A stretch of DNA of 64,000 nt from Petrotoga olearia DSM 13574 (GCF_002895525.1 NZ_AZRL01000021.1:141697-205696); one strand, 5' to 3'. Counted from the stretch's first letter, positions 33,846 to 44,092 are shown. Notes: generated by a model not told the origin, from the sequence alone. Numbers and translations are program-made.

Positions 33846-34298
33846 TCAAAACAGCTTCTGTGAATCTAAAAGTAAAGTCACTGGACCATCGTTGACAATA
33901 TTTACTCTCATATGAGCTTGAAATTCCCCTTGCTGAACGTTTAAAGTGTACTTCTCTATAATAGAAGAAATAAACTTATCATAAAGGGCTCTAGCATCAT
34001 CCGGATTTGCGGAATCAGTAAAAGATGGTCTTCTCCCTTTTCTACAGTCACCGTATAAAGTAAACTGAGACACAATAAGCAACTCACCATTAACATCTAG
34101 TAAAGATCTATTCATTTTGTTTTGATCGTCCTCAAAAATTCTCAGATTTACTATCTTATCAGTCATCCAATTAATATCTGATTCTTGATCGCTCTTTGAA
34201 ATGCCCAGAAAAACTAGGAGCCCTTTTCCTATTTGAGCAATAGTATTACCAGAAACAGTAACAGATGCTTGTGCAACTCTTTGAACTACAGCCCTCAA
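33846..34298 (-). CDS. dtd: D-aminoacyl-tRNA deacylase
   Basis: 150 residues. Removes D-amino acids (and Gly) mischarged on tRNA. Signature motifs: [15 protein letters not shown] at the start, [17 protein letters not shown], and [11 protein letters not shown] at the C terminus (the GPVT motif). Start TTG at 34298 behind GGAGGG. It overlaps the end of relA by a base or so, so the two are translated together; dtd next to relA/spoT is a common arrangement. Confidence 0.95.
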   Translation of the reverse strand: MRAVVQRVAQASVTVSGNTIAQIGKGLLVFLGISKSDQESDINWMTDKIVNLRIFEDDQNKMNRSLLDVNGELLIVSQFTLYGDCRKGRRPSFTDSANPDDARALYDKFISSIIEKYTLNVQQGEFQAHMRVNIVNDGPVTLLLDSQKLF

Positions 34299-34299
34299 A

Positions 34300-36438
34300 T
34301 TATACCCTCCTAACAGAATAAACACCCTTAGAATTTTTTAATTTATTACTTAAAAGACTCAGATGTTTTAAATTCTGAACGGATAAATATATTCTAAGGT
34401 TAAGAAAATTAGAATTACTTCTCATTTCGAATTTTTCTATATGTCCACCTTCATTATTTATAATATTTCTTACGTTATTTAAAACATTTTTGCTCTCCAC
34501 ATCCATCAATAATACGGTAGAAAATTTGTTTTGATTGTATTCATTCCATTCAACATTTACCTTTTTACTTTCATCTATATCCTGAATATTAGTGCAATCT
34601 TTTCTATGAATACCGATTCCTCTTCGAGTTATAACACCTATAATTTCATCTCCTGGAACCGGCATACAACATTTAGCAAAATAGCTTTCAACTCCTCCTT
34701 CACCATCAACAAGAACGGAGATCCCTTTTCTACTTGAGGTGGGTTTTTCGACAGTAGGAATCGCATCTTCTTCTTTTTCGTTTAGAGTAAAAATATTTCT
34801 AATAGTATTAACACTAATATCTTCTAAAGAGAGTTTAATGAAAAATTCATCGTCACTTTTTATATTGTATTTAATGTAAAATCCTATTTCCTTCAACTTT
34901 TCAAGAATTTCATCCATGGAAAAATTAAGTTTTTTAGAGAGCTCTCTAAACTTGTCCTTACCTCTTTCTATTAACTCAACTTCATTTTTTTGCCTGTAAT
35001 ATTTTTTTATCTTTGATACGGTCTTAGGAGAATGAGCATATTTTAACCAATCAATACTAGGTCCTTGAAAATTTCTATTGATCATTATCTCTACTATGTC
35101 ACCAGTCTGCAATTTGTATGAGATAGGAACTAATTTACCATTGACTTTCGCTCCCGAAAAATGATTGCCAACCTCAGTATGAATAGCAAAAGCAAAATCA
35201 ATAGGTGTTGCTCCTCTAGGCAAATGAATTATTTCTCCCTTAGGTGTAAATACAAAAATTTCTTTTGAGAGAAGGTTTGTTTCGATATCTTTCAATTCAA
35301 AAGCATTTTGAGCTATATATCTATGTAACTCCATCAGATCGGCTAAAAATTTCAACTTTTCCTGACTAACACCCTCTTTATAAACCCAATGAGCAGCTAA
35401 ACCATATTCGGCCTCTTGATGCATGTCCCAATCTCGAATTTGAATTTCTAAAGGATCTCCTTTATGGGTTATAACAGTGGTATGGAGTGATTTGTAACCA
35501 TTGAATTTAGGGGTTGCAATATAATCTTTTATCCTTCCTGGAATAGGGGACCAAATAGAATGTATTATTCCCAAAGCAGCGTAACATTTATTCTGATCTT
35601 CGGTAATTATTCTAAGAGCAATATAATCATAGATTTCATCTAAAGTTTTCCCTTTTCGAATCATTTTATCCCATATACTATATAAATGTTTAGAACGACC
35701 CTCAACAGTTGCTTTGATTTTTTGATTATCTAGCTCATGTTTAATAATCTGGGCATATTCGTTCAATCTATTTTGTCCAAGTCTTAATTTTTCCTCGATT
35801 TTAGACTTTAAATCAAAATACGTATCTGGATACAAATAACGAAAAGATAAATCTTCCAATTCTTCCTTGATCTTATAAATACCCAATCTATGGGCTATAG
35901 GCGCGTATATTTTTAAAGTTTCATCTGCTTTGGCTATTTGCTTTTTTCTGTCGACAAATTCCAAAGTTCTCATATTATGTAATCTATCAGCCAATTTAAC
36001 GATTATGACTCTTATGTCCTCGGACATAGCAAAAAGCATCTTTCTTATAGTTTCCACTTTCTCTAAAGACTTCATGTCTTTTTCGTTTAGCCGTTCATTG
36101 AGCTTTAGATTACTGATCTTGGTAACACCTGAAACTATATTGGCAACATCGACTCCAAAAAGTTCTTTTATTTTATCTATTGGAACGCCGCAATCTTCAA
36201 CTACATCGTGCAAAAGACCAGCTATTATAGTATCTACATCCATTTTTAAACCGGCGAGTATCAATCCAACACTTTTTGGATGCTCAAAAAATTCCTCACC
36301 AGAATCTCTATATTGACCATTATGTGCAGTTTCAGCTAAATCATAAGCTGCTCTTATTCTTTCTTTTCCTCTCTTAGTAAGCCTAACATTTAATAGTTTT
36401 TCAACCTCTTTCTCGTAACTTTTCGATTCTATCAACAT
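34300..36438 (-). CDS. Bifunctional (p)ppGpp synthetase/hydrolase RelA/SpoT
   Basis: 712 residues. Domains in order: HD hydrolase (about 25-180; [38 protein letters not shown]), synthetase (about 235-350; [34 protein letters not shown]), TGS (about 385-445; [14 protein letters not shown]), and a C-terminal ACT domain. Both catalytic halves keep their motifs, so it should both make and degrade the alarmone. The ATG at 36438 follows GAGGTG. Extended -10 promoter at 36505-36513. Confidence 0.95.
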   Translation of the reverse strand: MLIESKSYEKEVEKLLNVRLTKRGKERIRAAYDLAETAHNGQYRDSGEEFFEHPKSVGLILAGLKMDVDTIIAGLLHDVVEDCGVPIDKIKELFGVDVANIVSGVTKISNLKLNERLNEKDMKSLEKVETIRKMLFAMSEDIRVIIVKLADRLHNMRTLEFVDRKKQIAKADETLKIYAPIAHRLGIYKIKEELEDLSFRYLYPDTYFDLKSKIEEKLRLGQNRLNEYAQIIKHELDNQKIKATVEGRSKHLYSIWDKMIRKGKTLDEIYDYIALRIITEDQNKCYAALGIIHSIWSPIPGRIKDYIATPKFNGYKSLHTTVITHKGDPLEIQIRDWDMHQEAEYGLAAHWVYKEGVSQEKLKFLADLMELHRYIAQNAFELKDIETNLLSKEIFVFTPKGEIIHLPRGATPIDFAFAIHTEVGNHFSGAKVNGKLVPISYKLQTGDIVEIMINRNFQGPSIDWLKYAHSPKTVSKIKKYYRQKNEVELIERGKDKFRELSKKLNFSMDEILEKLKEIGFYIKYNIKSDDEFFIKLSLEDISVNTIRNIFTLNEKEEDAIPTVEKPTSSRKGISVLVDGEGGVESYFAKCCMPVPGDEIIGVITRRGIGIHRKDCTNIQDIDESKKVNVEWNEYNQNKFSTVLLMDVESKNVLNNVRNIINNEGGHIEKFEMRSNSNFLNLRIYLSVQNLKHLSLLSNKLKNSKGVYSVRRV

Positions 36439-36504
36439 AATCAAACACCTCTTAACGTTTCTTAAAAAAGCTCAATTAGGTCTTGTAAATTAAGGTACAA
36501 TATA

Positions 36505-36513
36505 ATTATAGCA
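36505..36513 (-). promoter_or_regulatory. Promoter of relA-dtd
   Basis: TG-C-TATAAT on the minus strand, about 70 bp upstream of the relA ATG; a weak TTCAAT is at the -35 position. Confidence 0.55.
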
Positions 36514-36625
36514 CAAATTTTTGAAATATTGAAAAAAATTAAAGACAAAAAAATTTATCAAAATGTAATATCAATTTTATTTTTTAGGCCCATACAGTAT
36601 GTTTAAATATAAGTGGAGTTCCTCC

Positions 36626-36677
36626 TTAATATTTCTTAACATCACTTGATTTTATCCAAAAAAAAGATTGTTATAAT
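36626..36677 (+). promoter_or_regulatory. Promoter region of the pst operon with possible Pho boxes
   Basis: TATAAT at 36672-36677 lies 35 bp before the pstS GTG. Upstream are TTAATA (36626), TTAACA (36636) and TGATTT (36647), imperfect repeats at about one helical turn, in the style of Bacillus PhoP boxes (TTAACA every 11 bp). No consensus -35 is seen, as expected for an activated promoter. Regulation by the PhoB-like protein in the same operon is inferred. Confidence 0.45.
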
Positions 36678-36711
36678 TACATCGAAGACTTAAATTAAGG
36701 AGGGAATTATT

Positions 36712-37536
36712 GTGAAGAAGGTATTATTAACGTTAGTTTTAGTGGGTATAGCCCTTTTCAGTTTCGCAGAAACACTTGTTATAAAAGGTTCAAACACGAT
36801 CTTTCCAGTAGCACAACTCTGGATAGAAGAGCTAAAAGATATGTATCCCGATTTATCAATAACATTGGAAGGTGCAGGTTCTTCAACAGGTATTGCTGCT
36901 TTATTCAACGGAACAACACACATCGCAAACTCGAGCAGATGGCTTAAAGAATCAGAATTGGAACAAATGTCCGAAGAAAGAAAGTATTTCATTCCCGTAG
37001 TTTTAGGATACGATGGAATAGCTGTTATTGTTAATCCCAATCTTGGAATAGATGAAATCTCTATAGAAGAATTGGCAAAGATTTACACTGGTGAAATCAC
37101 AAGGTGGAACCAATTGAATACGAATTTACCAAACCAAAGGATTGTCGTATATTCAAGAAACTCCGCCTCAGGGACTTACGAAACATTCGTAGAAAAAGTT
37201 TTAGAGGGTAAAAGAATGGCACCAACAGTTCAAATGCTGGAATCAACACAAGCAGAAATTCAATCGGTTGCTAAAAACCAATATGCGATAGCTTATACAG
37301 GAGTAGGATATGTAACTAACGACGTAAAGGTTTTATCTGTTGATGGTGTACAACCAACAAAATTGAATATTTTAAATTCTGTTTATCCAATTTCAAGGCC
37401 ATTGTATATGTTTGTTGATGCAACAAACGGTTACCCTGAAACCGGACCGGTAAAACAGTATTTGACATTTGGGCTATCAAAACGAGGTCAAGAATTAGTT
37501 GAACAGGCTGGATATGTAGCAGCATACGGATTTTAA
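36712..37536 (+). CDS. pstS: Phosphate ABC transporter substrate-binding protein
   Basis: 274 residues. Captures inorganic phosphate outside the membrane and hands it to PstCA. Signal peptide at residues 1-19 (KKVLLTLVLVGIALFSFA, cleavage likely before ETLVIKGS). Phosphate-contact segments: IKGSNTIFPVAQLW, GAGSSTGIAALF, and SRNSASGTYETFVE (the classic RxxGSGT-like loop, here RNSASGTYE). Start GTG at 36712 behind AAGGAGGG. No lipobox Cys follows the signal. Confidence 0.94.
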   Translation: MKKVLLTLVLVGIALFSFAETLVIKGSNTIFPVAQLWIEELKDMYPDLSITLEGAGSSTGIAALFNGTTHIANSSRWLKESELEQMSEERKYFIPVVLGYDGIAVIVNPNLGIDEISIEELAKIYTGEITRWNQLNTNLPNQRIVVYSRNSASGTYETFVEKVLEGKRMAPTVQMLESTQAEIQSVAKNQYAIAYTGVGYVTNDVKVLSVDGVQPTKLNILNSVYPISRPLYMFVDATNGYPETGPVKQYLTFGLSKRGQELVEQAGYVAAYGF

Positions 37537-37567
37537 AAGTTAATCCTTTAAAAGGAGTGCTTTTTCT

Positions 37568-38434
37568 GTGAATAGACGAGATTTCAAAAATATTATAAAT
37601 CAAAGTATAATTACCGCAGTTGCAATGGTGGGAATAGTAGCATTAATTGGTCTATTCATCTTTATCATAAGAGAAACTATTCCAGCCCTGACAGAAGTTG
37701 GGGCTGAGATTTTTACTAGTAAATACTGGTATCCAACATATGATCCACCAGAATATGGCATGTTGGCAATGATAGTAGGGTCTTTCATATTAACTGGATT
37801 TGCTTCTATTATAGTTATACCCATAGGGTATATAATTGCATTTTTCTTGTACGATTATGCCACAAACGCAGAACAAAAAATTATAAAATCAGCAATAGAT
37901 TTGCTATCTGGAGTACCCACTGTTATAATTGGTACATTCTTATTTATTTATGTTTCACCGATCCTTATGAATTTTGGTGCTTGGTCCTCAGGTAACTTAC
38001 TTTTAGCAGCAATTGGTCTATCAATTTTATCTCTACCATATGCTGCATCCCTTATGCAGGAATCATTATCAGCAATTGATATCAGTCTAAAAGAAAGTGC
38101 ATTAGCCTTGGGGGCAAGCAGATTCACTGCTGGATTTAGAATAGTGAGTAAGGCTGCATTATCAGGAATTTTGAATTCAATAATTCTAACAATAAATAGA
38201 ATTATAGGGGAAACTATAGTTGTATTAATGGTTGCTGGAGGAGCTGCTATAATTCCTAAATCAATATGGGATCCGGTTAGACCTTTAACCGCTGTTATAG
38301 CTAGTGAGATGGGTGAAGTACCAATTGGAAGTGTTCATTATTCTGCGTTATTTGTAGCTGGCTTGATTTTGTTAACGATATCTTTTATTTTAACGATGAT
38401 ATCTAGGAGAGTAACGAGGAGTTGGAAAAATTGA
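37568..38434 (+). CDS. pstC: Phosphate ABC transporter permease PstC
   Basis: 288 residues with about six transmembrane helices and the ABC permease EAA-like loop (ESALALGASRFTAGFRIVSKAALSGI). Forms the channel with PstA. Start GTG at 37568 behind AGGAG. 32 bp after pstS. Confidence 0.93.
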   Translation: MNRRDFKNIINQSIITAVAMVGIVALIGLFIFIIRETIPALTEVGAEIFTSKYWYPTYDPPEYGMLAMIVGSFILTGFASIIVIPIGYIIAFFLYDYATNAEQKIIKSAIDLLSGVPTVIIGTFLFIYVSPILMNFGAWSSGNLLLAAIGLSILSLPYAASLMQESLSAIDISLKESALALGASRFTAGFRIVSKAALSGILNSIILTINRIIGETIVVLMVAGGAAIIPKSIWDPVRPLTAVIASEMGEVPIGSVHYSALFVAGLILLTISFILTMISRRVTRSWKN

Positions 38435-39270
38435 AGAAACAAACAGGAATAGATTCAATAATTTCAATCATTTTCAGGATCATAAGTTATATTGCATTTG
38501 GTATAATAATGGCAATAATTATAATAGTTATAGTAGATGGTGCAAGATATTTTACCCCAGCCTTTTTTATTGAATATCCAAGTCAAGGTATGACTGCAGG
38601 AGGAATTGGACCAGCTATATTAGGAAGTCTTCTGATGATATTTTTCATACTATTATTTTCAATTCCTATAGGAGTTTTAACAGGTACCTTCCTTTCAGAA
38701 TATGGCTCAAAATCAAGATTGGGAAGAATAATTGACGTTTCGGTTACCTCGTTATCTGGTGTTCCTTCGGTTGTTTACGGATTGTTTGGATTAGCTCTTT
38801 TTTCTATAACTCTTGGATTTGGAACATCACTTCTTAGCGGAAGTTTAACCTTAGCTATAATGACTTTACCAGTAATATCATCATCAGTGAAAGAGGCGCT
38901 TGCCTCTCTACCAAGAGAACTAAGAGAATCAGCTTATGCATTAGGAGCAAAAAAAACCGAAACTATTTACAAAATACTATTTCCAGCTGCAAGAAATAGA
39001 ATAATAACCGCTATATTAATTGGTTCAGGAAGAGTAATTGGAGAAACCGCCCCTGTATTATTGACTGGTGCAGTTTTCTATTCAACTCAGTTACCGAATT
39101 CATTACTTGATCCTGTTATGACCCTCCCAACTCATATATACTTTATAACTATGGCATACGGAGAAAATGCACAATGGATGGCAAAAGCTACATCAGCATT
39201 CTTAATTATACTTATCTTAGTGATATACTCTATAGCCTTTAAAATAAGAGGAGGGAATCAAAAAAGTTGA
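38431..39270 (+). CDS. pstA: Phosphate ABC transporter permease PstA
   Basis: About 279 residues, six transmembrane helices; coupling loop ESAYALGAKKTETIYKILFPAARNRI and the conserved GETAPVLLTG. I placed the start at TTG 38431, 9 bases after GAGGAG and overlapping the pstC stop (TTGA); the in-frame TTG at 38422 touches the binding site. Confidence 0.92.
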   Translation: MKKQTGIDSIISIIFRIISYIAFGIIMAIIIIVIVDGARYFTPAFFIEYPSQGMTAGGIGPAILGSLLMIFFILLFSIPIGVLTGTFLSEYGSKSRLGRIIDVSVTSLSGVPSVVYGLFGLALFSITLGFGTSLLSGSLTLAIMTLPVISSSVKEALASLPRELRESAYALGAKKTETIYKILFPAARNRIITAILIGSGRVIGETAPVLLTGAVFYSTQLPNSLLDPVMTLPTHIYFITMAYGENAQWMAKATSAFLIILILVIYSIAFKIRGGNQKS

Positions 39271-40034
39271 GCGAAGAAAATGAAATTGCGATAGAAATTA
39301 AAAATTTTAATGGTTGGTACAATCAAAAACAAGCTCTAAAAGATATAAATATGGAAATTAAAAAGAAAAAAGTCAGTGCAATAATAGGACCTTCGGGTTG
39401 TGGAAAATCAACGTTGTTAAGAAGCATTAATAGAATCAACGATGAAATTCCAGGATATAGAACTAAGGGAGAAATAATATTTGAAGGGAAAAATATTTAT
39501 GAAAATAACATTGATTTATCACAATTGAGAAAAAAAATAGGAATGGTTTTTCAAAAACCCGTTCCCTTCCCGATGTCTATTTACGATAATATTGCATTCG
39601 GTGTAAAGTTACACACTTCAAGGAACGGAAGAAAAATGGATGAAATCATTGAAACAGCATTAAAAAGAGCTGCTTTATGGGATGAAGTAAAAGGCGATCT
39701 CAACAAGCCAGCGAGTTCCCTTTCTGGTGGACAACAACAACGGTTGTGTATAGCCAGAGCTATCGCCATTGATCCAGAAATAATCCTATTGGATGAGCCT
39801 ACATCCGCCCTAGATCCTATAGCAACACAAAAAATAGAAAATTTAATTGAACACTTATCTGAAAATTATACTATAATTATTGTTACACATAACCTAGCCC
39901 AAGCTATTAGGATTTCAGATTATATGTATTTTATGTTTCAAGGAGAGCTCATAGAATCTGGAAAAACACAAAACATTATAAAGAGCCCGAAAAAACAATT
40001 GACAGAAGATTATCTAAATGGTAGAATTAGCTAA
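39267..40034 (+). CDS. pstB: Phosphate ABC transporter ATPase PstB
   Basis: 255 residues. Walker A GPSGCGKSTLLRSINR, PstB-specific Q-loop FQKPVPFPMSIYDN, signature LSGGQQQRLCIARAIA, Walker B IILLDEPTSALDP and the switch His in VTHNLAQ. Start TTG at 39267 overlapping the pstA stop codon, behind GGAGGG. Confidence 0.96.
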   Translation: MSEENEIAIEIKNFNGWYNQKQALKDINMEIKKKKVSAIIGPSGCGKSTLLRSINRINDEIPGYRTKGEIIFEGKNIYENNIDLSQLRKKIGMVFQKPVPFPMSIYDNIAFGVKLHTSRNGRKMDEIIETALKRAALWDEVKGDLNKPASSLSGGQQQRLCIARAIAIDPEIILLDEPTSALDPIATQKIENLIEHLSENYTIIIVTHNLAQAIRISDYMYFMFQGELIESGKTQNIIKSPKKQLTEDYLNGRIS

Positions 40035-40084
40035 AAATAGAATAGATAAACGTACAACGAAAAGTACATTAGGGAGTGAAATAA

Positions 40085-40747
40085 ATGGACTATACACATT
40101 TTGAAACTGAAATGACACGATTATCAAGTGAAATATCCAAGCTTTTAACTATTGTATTAAGATCGTTTGAAAATTCTATTAAAGCGTTAGAAGATAAAAA
40201 TCTTGAATTAGCTGAAAAAGTCTTAAAAGCAGATGATCAAATAGATGATTTAAACCGTCAAATTGAAGAATCAGTCTATCAAATCGTTGCAAGATTTCGA
40301 CCTTTAGCCAAAGATTTGCGATACGCCGTAACAATGATAAAGTTTGCAAACAATCTTGAAAGAATAGGGGATCTCTCTTGCAATATAGCTGAAAAAACTA
40401 AAACCTATGCACATATTGATTTAAAAGACATAGTTAATAATAAAGAAATAAAAAAGATGTTCGGTATATCTTTAGAGATGATAAAAGACTCATACAAAGC
40501 ATTTGGAGAAAGAAACATTGAAGAAGCTGTAAAAATTTGGAAAAGAGACGATGAAGTAGACGAACTAGAAAATCAAGTTAGAAAAATAGCTGTGAAAAAA
40601 TTACAAGATGAAACATTTAACAAAGAACTTGTCATACCATATATATTGTTGGCAAGAGACATTGAAAGAATTGCCGATCACGCTACCAACCTATGTGAAG
40701 AAATAGTTTACATAGAAACAGGAGAGGAAATCGAAGACTATCTATAA
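40085..40747 (+). CDS. phoU: Phosphate signalling regulator PhoU
   Basis: 220 residues, two copies of the PhoU three-helix repeat; metal-site motifs in each half (ADDQIDDLNRQIEE ... NNLERIGDLSCNIAE and RDDEVDELENQVRK ... RDIERIADHATNLCEE). PhoU links the state of PstSCAB to the sensor kinase and also restrains uptake. The ribosome binding site is AGGGAGTG. Confidence 0.96.
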   Translation: MDYTHFETEMTRLSSEISKLLTIVLRSFENSIKALEDKNLELAEKVLKADDQIDDLNRQIEESVYQIVARFRPLAKDLRYAVTMIKFANNLERIGDLSCNIAEKTKTYAHIDLKDIVNNKEIKKMFGISLEMIKDSYKAFGERNIEEAVKIWKRDDEVDELENQVRKIAVKKLQDETFNKELVIPYILLARDIERIADHATNLCEEIVYIETGEEIEDYL

Positions 40748-40761
40748 ACGGAGGCTTTCTC

Positions 40762-41454
40762 ATGCCTAAAGTTCTTATTGTTGAAGACGATGAAGATATC
40801 AGAGATATATTAAAAACTTATCTTAGTTTAGAAGATTTTGAAATCTTTGAAGCTGGCACTTTATCGCAAATGAGGAATGTTTTGAACAAAGAGTCAAACA
40901 TTGACTTAATCTTATTAGATTTAATGTTACCTGATGGAGACGCCGTTGATGAATTACCAAAGGTTCGTGCTTTGAATAGAGAAATAGGTATCATAATCAT
41001 TTCTGCAAAAAATACAGATGGAGAAAAAATTTTAGGAATCGAATCAGGAGCAGACGATTATATTACTAAACCTTTCAATCCTAGAGAAGTTACAGCGAGG
41101 GTTAGAGCATTATTAAAAAGAATCAAAAAATCTGAAAATAAAATGGTTTTTGGACCCATGGAAATATATTCAAAAAATTATTCAGTAAGATATGAAGGAA
41201 AAAATATTGAATTGACCTCAAAAGAGTTCGAAATACTAGATCTTTTAGCTAGAAATTCAGAAAAAGTCTACACAAGAGAAGAAATTATAGATAAAATTTG
41301 GTTTGGAGATGAATTTATTACAGATAGGGTAATAGATGTACACGTAAGTATGATCAGATCAAAAATAGGAAAAAATTGGATTAAAACTATTAGAAACGTT
41401 GGATACAAATTCAATAAAAATGCTTATACAGTAGATAACAACGGTGAGAAATAA
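40762..41454 (+). CDS. Phosphate response regulator, PhoB/PhoP (OmpR) family
   Basis: 230 residues. Receiver domain with EDDEDI, phospho-acceptor Asp in ILLDLMLPDGD and Lys in DDYITKPFNP; winged-helix DNA-binding domain with ELTSKEFEILDLLARNSEKVYTREEI and VDVHVSMIRSKIG. Located in the pst operon, so it most likely controls the Pho response. Confidence 0.93.
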   Translation: MPKVLIVEDDEDIRDILKTYLSLEDFEIFEAGTLSQMRNVLNKESNIDLILLDLMLPDGDAVDELPKVRALNREIGIIIISAKNTDGEKILGIESGADDYITKPFNPREVTARVRALLKRIKKSENKMVFGPMEIYSKNYSVRYEGKNIELTSKEFEILDLLARNSEKVYTREEIIDKIWFGDEFITDRVIDVHVSMIRSKIGKNWIKTIRNVGYKFNKNAYTVDNNGEK

Positions 41455-41456
41455 AG

Positions 41457-42428
41457 ATGAAAAATACTAACTCATTTGACTTTGAGATATTCGATTCTTT
41501 GGAAGACGCAGTATTACAGTTAGAAAATAAAACAAATATCCTTAATGTAAATGCAACCGCCAAAACATGGGGATTTGTAAAAAACAAAGAATTATTGAAC
41601 ACTATAAGTTTCAATGAAATCGATCAACTTGCAAAACATATATTGAATAATGAAGACTTTGAAATAGAAACAAATATATATTTTTTTGAAGGGTACAGTA
41701 AATTTTGCAAACTCACTTTCAAAAAAGAATATCAAATTCTTATATTACAAGACAAAACAGAATTTGAATTATTAAAAAAAGTAAAAGAAGATTTCATAAC
41801 TTCAGTATCCCACGAACTTAGAACCCCTCTCACTATCGCCAAAGGAAATACTCAAATACTCAAAGACTTCATGAAAGACAATCAATTTATAAAACAAGTT
41901 ACAAAAATCGATGAATCTCTTGACAGAATCGAAAATATCATTTCTCAGCTAACGCTTCTTTCAAAAGCAGAATTTGGAGAATACGAAATAAAAAAAGAAA
42001 CGATTAATCCCACTGCACTATACGAAGAAATAGTAAAAGACCTTTATGAAAAAATACAAGAAAAATCTGTAAAACTACACTTCAATTGCCAAATTCAATC
42101 TATTAAAAGCGATAGATTTGTACTTTACACAATCTTCAGAAATTTACTTTCCAATGCAATTAAATATTCTTACGAAAATTCTGATATATACATTGATTTC
42201 CTAACGGATCAACTCAAAATAGAGGACGAAGGTATAGGTATAAGAGAAGAAGAACAAAAAAGAATTTTTGAAAGATTCTATCGCGGTGCTGAAGCCAAGA
42301 ATTATGCGAAAGGATCGGGTTTAGGCCTAGCCGTTGTTAAATATTTATGCGAACTAGCAAATTATAAAATTGAATTTGAATCAAAATGGATGGTTGGTAC
42401 AACATTTAAAGTATTTTTCTACAGGTGA
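41457..42428 (+). CDS. Soluble PhoR-like sensor histidine kinase
   Basis: 323 residues. All kinase boxes are present: H-box FITSVSHELRTPLTIAKGN, N-box RNLLSNAIKYSYEN, G1 IEDEGIGI, F-box IFERFYRGAE and G2 GSGLGLAVVKYL. The first 110 residues look like a single PAS-like module and contain no transmembrane helix or signal peptide. It should phosphorylate the response regulator ahead of it, taking its cue from PhoU and PstB rather than from outside. ATG at 41457, two bases after the regulator's stop codon. Confidence 0.9.
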   Translation: MKNTNSFDFEIFDSLEDAVLQLENKTNILNVNATAKTWGFVKNKELLNTISFNEIDQLAKHILNNEDFEIETNIYFFEGYSKFCKLTFKKEYQILILQDKTEFELLKKVKEDFITSVSHELRTPLTIAKGNTQILKDFMKDNQFIKQVTKIDESLDRIENIISQLTLLSKAEFGEYEIKKETINPTALYEEIVKDLYEKIQEKSVKLHFNCQIQSIKSDRFVLYTIFRNLLSNAIKYSYENSDIYIDFLTDQLKIEDEGIGIREEEQKRIFERFYRGAEAKNYAKGSGLGLAVVKYLCELANYKIEFESKWMVGTTFKVFFYR

Positions 42429-42523
42429 CTTTAACTTCCAATTTCTTCGAAAACAACCTCAAAGAATTTATTAATCAACATTTTTTTAAAATTATACTCC
42501 GTATACCAATAATGAACAGTATT

Positions 42524-42553
42524 CATTGTTGTTTTAAAATGAAAACAACAATG
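42524..42553 (+). terminator. Hairpin downstream of the pst-pho operon
   Basis: CATTGTTGTTTT (42524-42535) pairs exactly with AAAACAACAATG (42542-42553), 6-base loop. No T run follows, so it may be a transcript-end processing structure rather than a strict intrinsic terminator. Its 3' arm is part of repeat D. Confidence 0.5.
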
Positions 42554-42566
42554 TCGTTCAAGTATT
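42530..42566 (+). repeat. Repeat D (copy 1)
   Basis: TGTTTT-AAA-ATGAAAA followed by TCGTTCAAGTAT. A second copy lies at 47281-47319. The last 12 bases are identical in both. Confidence 0.6.
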
Positions 42567-42746
42567 ATACTATAAAAAGATTAGAGTATAATTTTTTTAA
42601 ATAAATAAAAGTAAGATTCCTTTAGATTTTCTCAAATAATCGCTTTTAAATGGTAATAATTGTGTTTAAACGCTAATAACCAGACTTGACATTAGCATAA
42701 AAATGTATTTAAATTAAAAGTAGAAGAAATAATTTCAAAATAAAAC

Positions 42747-42795
42747 GATTTTCAAAAAAGCTTTTTGTTTTGAAAGGGTCACAGGGCGGAGCCCT
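42747..42795 (-). repeat. Repeat family B (inverted copy)
   Basis: In the 497-bp gap between the pho operon and the ROK gene (42429-42925), which holds no gene. On the minus strand the sequence is AGGGCTCCGCCCTGTGACCC followed by the same AT-rich tail as at 20639-20689. The rest of the gap holds the hairpin at 42524-42553 and the terminator at 42815-42835. Confidence 0.75.
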
Positions 42796-42814
42796 CATCA
42801 CTCTCACGGTTTTG

Positions 42815-42835
42815 TGGACCGAAGGTCCATTTTTT
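42815..42835 (+). terminator. Short intrinsic terminator
   Basis: TGGACC-GAA-GGTCCA followed by six T. Directly after repeat B and about 90 bp before the ROK gene. Confidence 0.6.
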
Positions 42836-42925
42836 AGAAGAGTGGGGAAAGAAGCAGAGAGATTCTATTAATTAAGTTTTAGGGTCACTTAATCTAATAT
42901 AAATGAAAAGCAAAGGAGTTTACTG

Positions 42926-44092
42926 ATGGCAAATAAAACCTACAATATTGAATTAGTTAAAGAACGCAATCGATCATTAGTTTTAGAATTATTAAACTCT
43001 AAAGGAACTAGTACAAGATCAGAAATAGCTGATATAACAGGTCTAACAAACGCTACTATCACAAATATCGTAAATGAATTAATCTTCAGGGATTTAGTAG
43101 AAGAAGTTGGAACTGTCGATGGTAAATTAGGCAGAAAACGAAAACTAATAAGGCTCAAAGAAGATGCTTTTTATGTTATAGGTGTTGAATTCGGTGTAAA
43201 CATTGTACGTACGGGAATATTTAATTTTAAAGGCAAAAAAATCAAGACTGTTGAAAAAGAAATAAATTCATATGGAAGACCGACTGATGTATTAAAAGAC
43301 CTAATTTTAATAATTGATGAATTGATTAACAACTCCAAGGTTGATAATAACAAAATTAAGGGTATTGGTATCGTTATGCCGGGATTAATAGATAGCCAAA
43401 AAAGAGTTTTACGATCCGTTCATCCATTCCCGCTACTAAAAGATTACCCACTTGTTGAACAACTAGAAGAACACTATAAAAAAACAATTTGGCTAGAAAA
43501 TGATGCAAACGGTGCTGTTTTAGGTGAAAAGTGGTTTGGACATGGGAAAAAATTTAACAATTATGTATTTGTTGTTGGAGATTCTGGAATTGGAGCAGGA
43601 ATTGTTATAAACGGAAGGTTATATTCTGGAGCTTCTAACTCCGCCGGGGAAATTGGCCACACATTTATGACTAAGGATTTTATTCCTTTGGAAAGCTTCG
43701 GGGGTTTATCGAGGTTGGCAGATGACTTTAAACTCCCGTTAGAGATAATTTTAAACGAATCAAAAAACTCAGATGAAATTAAAAAAGCCTTGGATGATAT
43801 CAGTAAATTTTTAGCCTTAGGGATAGTTAACCTTGTAAACACGGTTGATCCCGAAGCGATAATTGTAGGGGGAAGAATTTTAAAAGCAGGGAACTCTGTT
43901 ATCAGAGAAATAAAAAAAATAGTTGAGCAATACACCTTTTCAGATAAAGTCCCACAAATTTTAGTTGCTTCAAAGAAAGAAGATGCACTTTTGTTCGGCG
44001 CTGCCTCAATTGCAATCGAACACATCGTAGCTTCTCCTTATCAGTTTTTGCTAAACAATGATAAAAGCGTCTCTTACAACAGTCTCAAATAA
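42926..44092 (+). CDS. ROK-family transcriptional regulator (XylR/NagC type)
   Basis: 388 residues. N-terminal winged helix-turn-helix (about 5-75; STRSEIADITGLTNATITNIVNEL) and a ROK sugar-kinase-like domain with GIGIVMPGLID, ENDANGAVLGEKWFGHGK and NSAGEIGHTFM. The usual zinc motif CxCGxxGC after GEIGH is absent: the text goes straight to DFIPLESFGGLSRLADDF. It precedes the sugar transporter on the same strand (60 bp) and is the likely regulator of it, as is common in Thermotogota. The ribosome binding site is AAAGGAG. Confidence 0.9.
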   Translation: MANKTYNIELVKERNRSLVLELLNSKGTSTRSEIADITGLTNATITNIVNELIFRDLVEEVGTVDGKLGRKRKLIRLKEDAFYVIGVEFGVNIVRTGIFNFKGKKIKTVEKEINSYGRPTDVLKDLILIIDELINNSKVDNNKIKGIGIVMPGLIDSQKRVLRSVHPFPLLKDYPLVEQLEEHYKKTIWLENDANGAVLGEKWFGHGKKFNNYVFVVGDSGIGAGIVINGRLYSGASNSAGEIGHTFMTKDFIPLESFGGLSRLADDFKLPLEIILNESKNSDEIKKALDDISKFLALGIVNLVNTVDPEAIIVGGRILKAGNSVIREIKKIVEQYTFSDKVPQILVASKKEDALLFGAASIAIEHIVASPYQFLLNNDKSVSYNSLK

